Assembly: GCA_034211115.1 (NCBI GenBank)
Contig: JAXHTH010000058.1
Coordinates: forward strand, 1-18,545
Length of the DNA: 18,545 nucleotides
Origin: JAXHTH01 sp034211115
Lineage (GTDB): Bacteria; Planctomycetota; Phycisphaerae; Phycisphaerales; SM1A02
Reading direction: 5' to 3'
A program made the translations under genes and the position numbers. Numbering within the stretch: position 1 is the stretch's first letter; each line of letters begins with the position of its first letter. This document shows positions 15,131 through 18,545 of this stretch, in pieces. The notes under the pieces were generated by a model, which saw only the letters and a list, made by a program, of their open reading frames with translations, searched no databases and was not told where the DNA came from.

Positions 15131-16091
15131 GCCCACGCCCGACGTGCTTGAAGAGGCCGCGCGGAGGCTGCGGGAGGCGACCGTCGTCGCGTTCCCCACC
15201 GAGACGGTCTACGGCCTCGGGGCGGACACACTCAATTCCATCGCCTTGCACGAGGTGTATGAACTCAAGCGCCGGCCGGCCCACAACCCCCTCATCGCGC
15301 ACGTGATCGATGCGGTGCAGGCGCGGACGGTCGTGGAGGCCTGGGACGATCGCTGCGACCGGCTCGCCCAGCGCTTCTGGCCCGGGCCGCTCACGTTCGT
15401 CCTGCCCCGGGCCGGCGACGTTCCGGACGGGGCGACGGCGGGCCTGGCGACGATCGCCGTCCGCGCGCCGCGCCATCCCGTTGCCCGGGCCCTGATCGAG
15501 ACGTTCGATTCGCCCGTGTCCGCGCCGTCGGCCAATCGATCGGGCCATGTTTCGCCGACGACGGCCCGGCACGTCGCCGACGAGTTCGCCGACATCGATG
15601 ATCTGCTCATTCTCGACGGCGGGCCGAGCGAGCTCGGGCTGGAGTCGACGGTGCTCGATCTCACCGCGTCGCCGCCGCGCATCCTGCGCTGGGGCGCCGT
15701 CACGGAAGCGGAGCTGACGGAAACGATCGGGGACCTCGAGGACGCCTCGGAAGCGCATCGCGCGGCGACGTCGGGCGGGGCGGCCCGGCATTACGCGCCG
15801 CGCGCACGCACGGAGATCGTCGATTCGGAGGCGCTTGCAGCGCACCTCGGGGCGCTGGAGGCGCCCGCGGCGGTGCTGTGTTTCGATGCGGCTGCGGTTC
15901 CCGCTCCGCATCGGGCGATCGAAATGCCGGCGGATGCGAAGGCATACGCGGCGCGGATGTACGAGGCGTTGCGCGAAGCGGACGGACTGGGATGCGGCCG
16001 GATCGTGATCGAGAAGCCGCGCACGAGCGGCGACTTGTGGCGCGTCATCACGGATCGACTCTCGCGGGCGGCACACCGTCCCGATTCGTAG
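15114..16091 (+). CDS. L-threonylcarbamoyladenylate synthase, Sua5/YwlC type
   Basis: This 325-residue cytoplasmic enzyme condenses threonine, bicarbonate and ATP to threonylcarbamoyl-AMP, the first step of t6A formation at position 37 of tRNAs reading ANN codons. The YrdC-type domain shows FPTETVYGLGADTL (27-40), KRRPAHNPLIAHV (52-64), FWPGPLTFVLPRAG (88-101), SAPSANRSGHVSPT (136-149) and GLESTVLDL (175-183). TSGGAARHYAPRA (219-231) equals the SPGMxxxHYAP-type linker leading into the C-terminal Sua5 domain. It is therefore the long Sua5 form, not the short TsaC form. The ATG at 15114 lies inside the TolC gene (17-nt overlap); no strong ribosome site is seen, so coupling to TolC translation is likely. 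A GTG at 15075 is an unlikely alternative. Confidence 0.92.
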   Translation: MPRIAEPTPDVLEEAARRLREATVVAFPTETVYGLGADTLNSIALHEVYELKRRPAHNPLIAHVIDAVQARTVVEAWDDRCDRLAQRFWPGPLTFVLPRAGDVPDGATAGLATIAVRAPRHPVARALIETFDSPVSAPSANRSGHVSPTTARHVADEFADIDDLLILDGGPSELGLESTVLDLTASPPRILRWGAVTEAELTETIGDLEDASEAHRAATSGGAARHYAPRARTEIVDSEALAAHLGALEAPAAVLCFDAAAVPAPHRAIEMPADAKAYAARMYEALREADGLGCGRIVIEKPRTSGDLWRVITDRLSRAAHRPDS

Positions 16092-16131
16092 TCCGTTTGC
16101 CGTCGTATGAAGCGCAGGACGAGGGATCGGC

Positions 16132-16782
16132 ATGCGTCTGATTACGAGCAGGAAACTCTACCGCGCCTTTCCCGAGCTGGACCAGTTCGGAGATGAGCGC
16201 TGCGAGCGACTTGTCCGCAGGTTGCGGAGCGATGTGGTGGGGGTTCGGATCGTGCTTCTGCCGCTTGCCGCGTTCACCATCGCCCTGCCGTCGACGGCGT
16301 TGCTGGGGCTGGTCGCCTGGGGCGCGGGTCTTCCCGCGTGCGAGATGATCGCCGGCAAGCGGAACGGCGAGACCCTGCTCATCGCGATTGTCATCGTCGG
16401 CGTTGTTCTCGCGCCGGCCCTCGCCGTGCTGCTCACACGCGACGTCGTGCTCGGCGGGGCGGTGCGCCGGGCGCTGGTCGAGCGGCTGGAGCTGACCCGC
16501 TGCCGCGGGTGCCGGTACCTGCTGCTGGGCCAGCGGGTCATCGACGGCATCATCATCTGCCCGGAATGCGGTCGCCCCACCACCCTCGCCGAGCTGGGGC
16601 TGCACTCGCCGGAGGATCTCATCCCGCCCGGGCCGGGCGAGGACCCGATTCCCGATGAGCTGTCCCGGCCCGAGCCGGAACCGGAGCCGCAGAGGGTGAC
16701 CGACACGCAGCGCCTGCTCCAGACCCGGGAGAGGACCCGGGCCGAGTGGGAGGACCGGGCGGGGTCGGAGCCGCGAACGTGA
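16132..16782 (+). CDS. Small two-TM membrane protein with C-terminal zinc ribbon
   Basis: This 216-residue protein has a basic N-terminal helix (residues 1-34), then a hydrophobic segment at about 38-64 (VRIVLLPLAAFTIALPSTAL) and another at about 81-100 (LLIAIVIVGVVLAPALAVLL). After them come C-R-G-C (near 124-127) and C-P-E-C-G about 17 residues later, an arrangement typical of a rubredoxin-like zinc ribbon. The C-terminal 60 residues are acidic/proline-rich (PPGPGEDPIPDE, RPEPEPEPQ) and end in a charged helix. The start has GAGG at 16121-16124, 7 nt before the ATG. It follows the Sua5 gene by 40 nt, likely in one transcript. I recognise the domain type but no function; a membrane-anchored zinc-binding adaptor is a guess. 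Confidence 0.7.
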   Translation: MRLITSRKLYRAFPELDQFGDERCERLVRRLRSDVVGVRIVLLPLAAFTIALPSTALLGLVAWGAGLPACEMIAGKRNGETLLIAIVIVGVVLAPALAVLLTRDVVLGGAVRRALVERLELTRCRGCRYLLLGQRVIDGIIICPECGRPTTLAELGLHSPEDLIPPGPGEDPIPDELSRPEPEPEPQRVTDTQRLLQTRERTRAEWEDRAGSEPRT

Positions 16783-16801
16783 TCACCGACGAGGAATCCG
16801 A

Positions 16802-18097
16802 TCAGCGATGCGAGGTCGCGTTCGGTCCCTCCGCCGAGTCCTCTTCCTCGGGGGTCTCCGGCGGCTGGGGCTCGCCGGTGTAGACGATGATGTCGGCCCG
16901 GCCGCGGTCTTCCTCGAGCAGCGACTGCGGCCAGGCGCGTTGCATGCTGATGACGAGGATCCGCGCCCCCGGCAGGCGCCGGCGCAGTTCCAGGATGGTG
17001 CCGCCCTCGAAATCGCAGTGGAACTGGCCGACGAGATGGATGACCTTGTGCGCGCCGCGGTCGCAGGCTCGGGCGATGGACTGGGCCATCGTCGCGTCCC
17101 AGACAAGCTGGCTGCGAAAGATCGCCTCGATGTCCTCATCGCTCAGAGGATGAAAGGGCATGCGTCGCTCATCGGAGGCGTCCGTTTCATCGTCGGCTTC
17201 GTCTTCCGGTGCATCCTGTGCATCGGTGCCCGGTTCGTCGCGCGCGGGCGTCGCCGGCTCGCGATCAACCGGCGTCATCTCGGGTTTCTCTTCCGCGTCT
17301 TCCATCGGATGTTGTGCGGCCGGCGGGTGGGCAGGCGGATGTGGCTTATCGGGCGCGTCGGATTCATCCGGCGGCATGCTCTTCGGCATTTCGGTGGGCA
17401 TCTCCGCGGGCATGCCTGCCGGGGGCTCGGGCGGGGACATCACCTCCCAGAACCGCTTGCGATACCGCCCTTCCGGCAGGGTGGGCGGATGAGCGACCCA
17501 CCGCCGCCGATCCGGAGGCAGGGTGCCGAGGCGCGCATAGCCTTCGCGGCGGGCGAGCTTGACGTACCGGCGGGGTGCGTTGGCGGCGACGACCCGGCCC
17601 CCGCCGTCTTTCGCCGCGTCGATGATCGGCTGATACCACGCGGCCCAGCTTCCTTCGCCCGCCCAGCTCTCCGAGAACGTGAGGCGCGCGAACTGTTCCG
17701 CATCGATGATGCCGTCGAAGTAGTCATCGACAAGCGGCTGTTCATCACGCTCCAGCATCTCCATGGAAAGGACGGCCTGAGGCCATCGTGCGACGGTGTC
17801 CTCGACGACCGCCAATTGGACGGCGTGCCCGATCGCATCATCGTGCTGTTCGCCGATGATGACGACGTCCGCCCACGCGACGGCGTCCACCAGATCCCGC
17901 CAGCCCAGAGCGGTGCCGTCGCCTGTGAACATGGGCAGCCGGCGCACGTCCCCGGCGGAGGGCGCGTCGGCTACCGCGAGCGGTCCCAGCACCTGCGGCG
18001 ACGACTCGAAATAGAACTCCGTGGCGCAGCCGCAGAAGAACAGCGTCATCGCGCTGCAGGCTGTGCCGAGGCAGGGCAGGGTGGGAACCAGTCGCAT
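16802..18097 (-). CDS. ChaN-like lipoprotein with long disordered Met/Pro/His-rich insert
   Basis: This 431-residue protein resembles the ChaN/DUF399 family, lipoproteins implicated in haem binding. Family-like blocks are VVIIGEQHDDAIGH (residues 78-91), AVLSMEMLERDEQ (108-120), DYFDGIIDAEQFARLTF (125-141), VAANAPRRYVKLARREG (170-186), and, after the insert, RSQLVWDATMAQSIARAC (328-345) and VIHLVGQFHCDFEGG (352-366). An export signal ends with L-F-F-C-G-C (lipid-modified Cys probably C24). About 90 residues (221-311) interrupt the two halves. I start at ATG 18097: GGAAG 9 nt upstream and the signal peptide favour it over a GTG at 18151. Its end lies 19 nt from the convergent zinc-ribbon gene. 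Haem or metal binding is inferred. Confidence 0.75.
   Translation of the reverse strand: MRLVPTLPCLGTACSAMTLFFCGCATEFYFESSPQVLGPLAVADAPSAGDVRRLPMFTGDGTALGWRDLVDAVAWADVVIIGEQHDDAIGHAVQLAVVEDTVARWPQAVLSMEMLERDEQPLVDDYFDGIIDAEQFARLTFSESWAGEGSWAAWYQPIIDAAKDGGGRVVAANAPRRYVKLARREGYARLGTLPPDRRRWVAHPPTLPEGRYRKRFWEVMSPPEPPAGMPAEMPTEMPKSMPPDESDAPDKPHPPAHPPAAQHPMEDAEEKPEMTPVDREPATPARDEPGTDAQDAPEDEADDETDASDERRMPFHPLSDEDIEAIFRSQLVWDATMAQSIARACDRGAHKVIHLVGQFHCDFEGGTILELRRRLPGARILVISMQRAWPQSLLEEDRGRADIIVYTGEPQPPETPEEEDSAEGPNATSHR
17165..17437 (-). other. Met/Pro/His-rich and acidic low-complexity insert in the ChaN-like protein
   Basis: Residues 221-311 read as tandem M-P-x-E repeats (GMPAEMPTEMPKSMP) followed by H-P-P-A-H-P-P-A-A-Q-H and an acidic tail (EDEADDETDASDE). 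Methionine clusters and histidines of this kind occur in copper-handling proteins, so metal binding is a possible role. The stretch has no predicted fold. Confidence 0.7.
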
Positions 18098-18161
18098 GAG
18101 GGAAGACTTCCGAAGGGGAACCAGGAGGGCGGGGGGGAAGACCTGAACCACGCGCTAAAAA

Positions 18162-18177
18162 GGGATCGATTTATCCC
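18162..18177 (-). promoter_or_regulatory. Small hairpin GGGAT-N6-ATCCC flanked by A5/T5 runs
   Basis: GGGAT and ATCCC flank a 6-nt loop with AAAAA on both sides in the plus reading. On the minus strand this is a short stem followed by TTTTT, which could act as a weak terminator or attenuator in the leader of the ChaN-like gene. The stem is only 5 bp, so a protein-binding site is equally likely. Confidence 0.35.
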
Positions 18178-18182
18178 AAAAA

Positions 18183-18207
18183 CCGGTGATCGGTCTTTGA
18201 TCACCGG
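18183..18207. promoter_or_regulatory. Perfect inverted repeat CCGGTGATC-N7-GATCACCGG, possible operator
   Basis: The two 9-bp arms match perfectly around a 7-nt spacer in the region between the divergent ChaN-like and M14-like genes. The plus-strand -35 candidate TTGATC (18197-18202) overlaps the right arm, so a bound dimeric regulator would block that promoter. On the minus strand the stem is followed by TTTTTGGGATAAAT, so a terminator is an alternative. Confidence 0.55.
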
Positions 18208-18223
18208 GCATGATCCATAATAT
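18197..18223 (+). promoter_or_regulatory. Candidate promoter TTGATC-N15-TAATAT for the downstream secreted protein
   Basis: TTGATC (18197-18202) and TAATAT (18218-18223) are 15 nt apart, a little short. A shift to CATAAT (18216-18221) is possible. This is the only AT-rich patch upstream of the gene at 18330 and would give a leader of about 100 nt. The -35 lies within the inverted repeat. Confidence 0.4.
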
Positions 18224-18329
18224 GCAGTAGGCCCGTCGCCCGCAGGAGGGAGGCGGTTCGCGCCCCGCGCGCCGCCAACCCCCGCGGACGCCACGTGTTA
18301 CGCGCAGTTGAAGAAAGAGGAGTTCCACG

Positions 18330-18545
18330 ATGACTCGATGCCTGACGATCCTGGTGCTTACGATTCTCGCGGCCGTGGCCGGCCCGTCCTCGGGCGGGGA
18401 CGACGGCGAGCGAGTGACTCGGTACGACAACCACCGGCTCGTCCGCGCCTGGCCGCAGTCGGCCGACCAGATCGAAAAACTGCACGACCTGGGCGCGATG
18501 CTGCTGAGCGATCACGAAGGCATCGGCGGCGCGCCGGTCGATTAC
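18330..18545 (+). CDS. Secreted protein, M14 carboxypeptidase propeptide-like N-terminus (cut by window edge)
   Basis: The 72 visible residues begin with a signal peptide (CLTILVLTILAAVAG). RYDNHRLVRAWPQSADQIEKL and LHDLGAML follow; the Y-D-x-H-R-L-V-R start and the x-x-x-I-x-x-L pattern resemble activation propeptides of M14 zinc carboxypeptidases. GAGGAG (18317-18322), 7 nt before the ATG, makes the start firm. The catalytic domain, with its HxxE zinc motif, would lie beyond the window, so the family call is tentative. It diverges from the ChaN-like gene across 232 nt. Confidence 0.5.
   Translation, partial: MTRCLTILVLTILAAVAGPSSGGDDGERVTRYDNHRLVRAWPQSADQIEKLHDLGAMLLSDHEGIGGAPVDY

Noticed and set aside
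1..18545. Search for CRISPR repeats, integrases, transposases, toxin-antitoxin pairs and defence genes.
   Set aside because: No direct repeat array, inverted-repeat-bounded element or such protein family was seen; the window reads as ordinary chromosome with an accessory glycan-degradation block.

Overview
The window is a GC-rich, gene-dense bacterial chromosome segment with 13 complete protein genes, two protein genes cut by the window edges and one tRNA. No mobile element, CRISPR array, integrase or phage gene was seen. The gene content points to the Planctomycetota, most likely Phycisphaerae-like. It combines a paired secreted M16 peptidase system, an exported sulfatase next to two exported fucosidases, an SH3-domain envelope protein, a TolC-like lipoprotein and a small two-TM protein with a C-x-x-C zinc ribbon. 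This taxonomic guess is inference from gene families; no rRNA marker is present.

Layout. Positions 1-286 (minus) hold the 5' end of a polyprenyl diphosphate synthase. Positions 641-3913 (plus) hold two consecutive M16 peptidase genes, the first with an intact HxxEH zinc site and the second without it. Positions 4037-5781 hold two SAM methyltransferase genes, the second being rsmJ (16S rRNA m2G1516). Positions 5853-11518 form a compact same-strand block: sulfatase, GH95 fucosidase and GH29 fucosidase, all with export signals. A convergent tRNA-Ala(TGC) lies at 11604-11676 (minus). An SH3-domain protein (minus, ends 11730) diverges from a TolC-like lipoprotein (plus, 13304). The latter runs with a 17-nt overlap into a Sua5/YwlC-type tRNA threonylcarbamoyladenosine enzyme, followed by a zinc-ribbon membrane protein. 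A ChaN-like lipoprotein (minus) converges on it and diverges from a secreted, M14-propeptide-like protein that runs off the right edge.

How the genes fit together. The clearest functional unit is 5853-11518. An arylsulfatase-type enzyme would remove sulfate esters, and GH95 and GH29 would release L-fucose from alpha-1,2 and alpha-1,3/1,4 (or similar) linkages. Together they suggest periplasmic or surface processing of fucoidan-like or other sulfated fucose-containing glycans. The GH95 enzyme carries an apparent extra beta-sandwich domain inserted in its N-terminal domain. The M16 pair probably forms a catalytic/non-catalytic heterodimer.

Expression signals. Three plus-strand genes (4037, 4978, 13304) have a YTGnCG - 17 nt - TAnmCT element whose -10 hexamer ends only 8-9 nt before the ATG. 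This predicts leaderless mRNAs. Other genes (641, 5853, 7404, 10187, 13124, 16132, 18330) have ordinary Shine-Dalgarno sequences. I did not find a clearly new multi-gene system. The most distinctive items are the domain insertion in GH95, the Met/His/Pro-rich insertion in the ChaN-like protein, the leaderless promoter pattern, and the tandem hairpins at 18162-18207.
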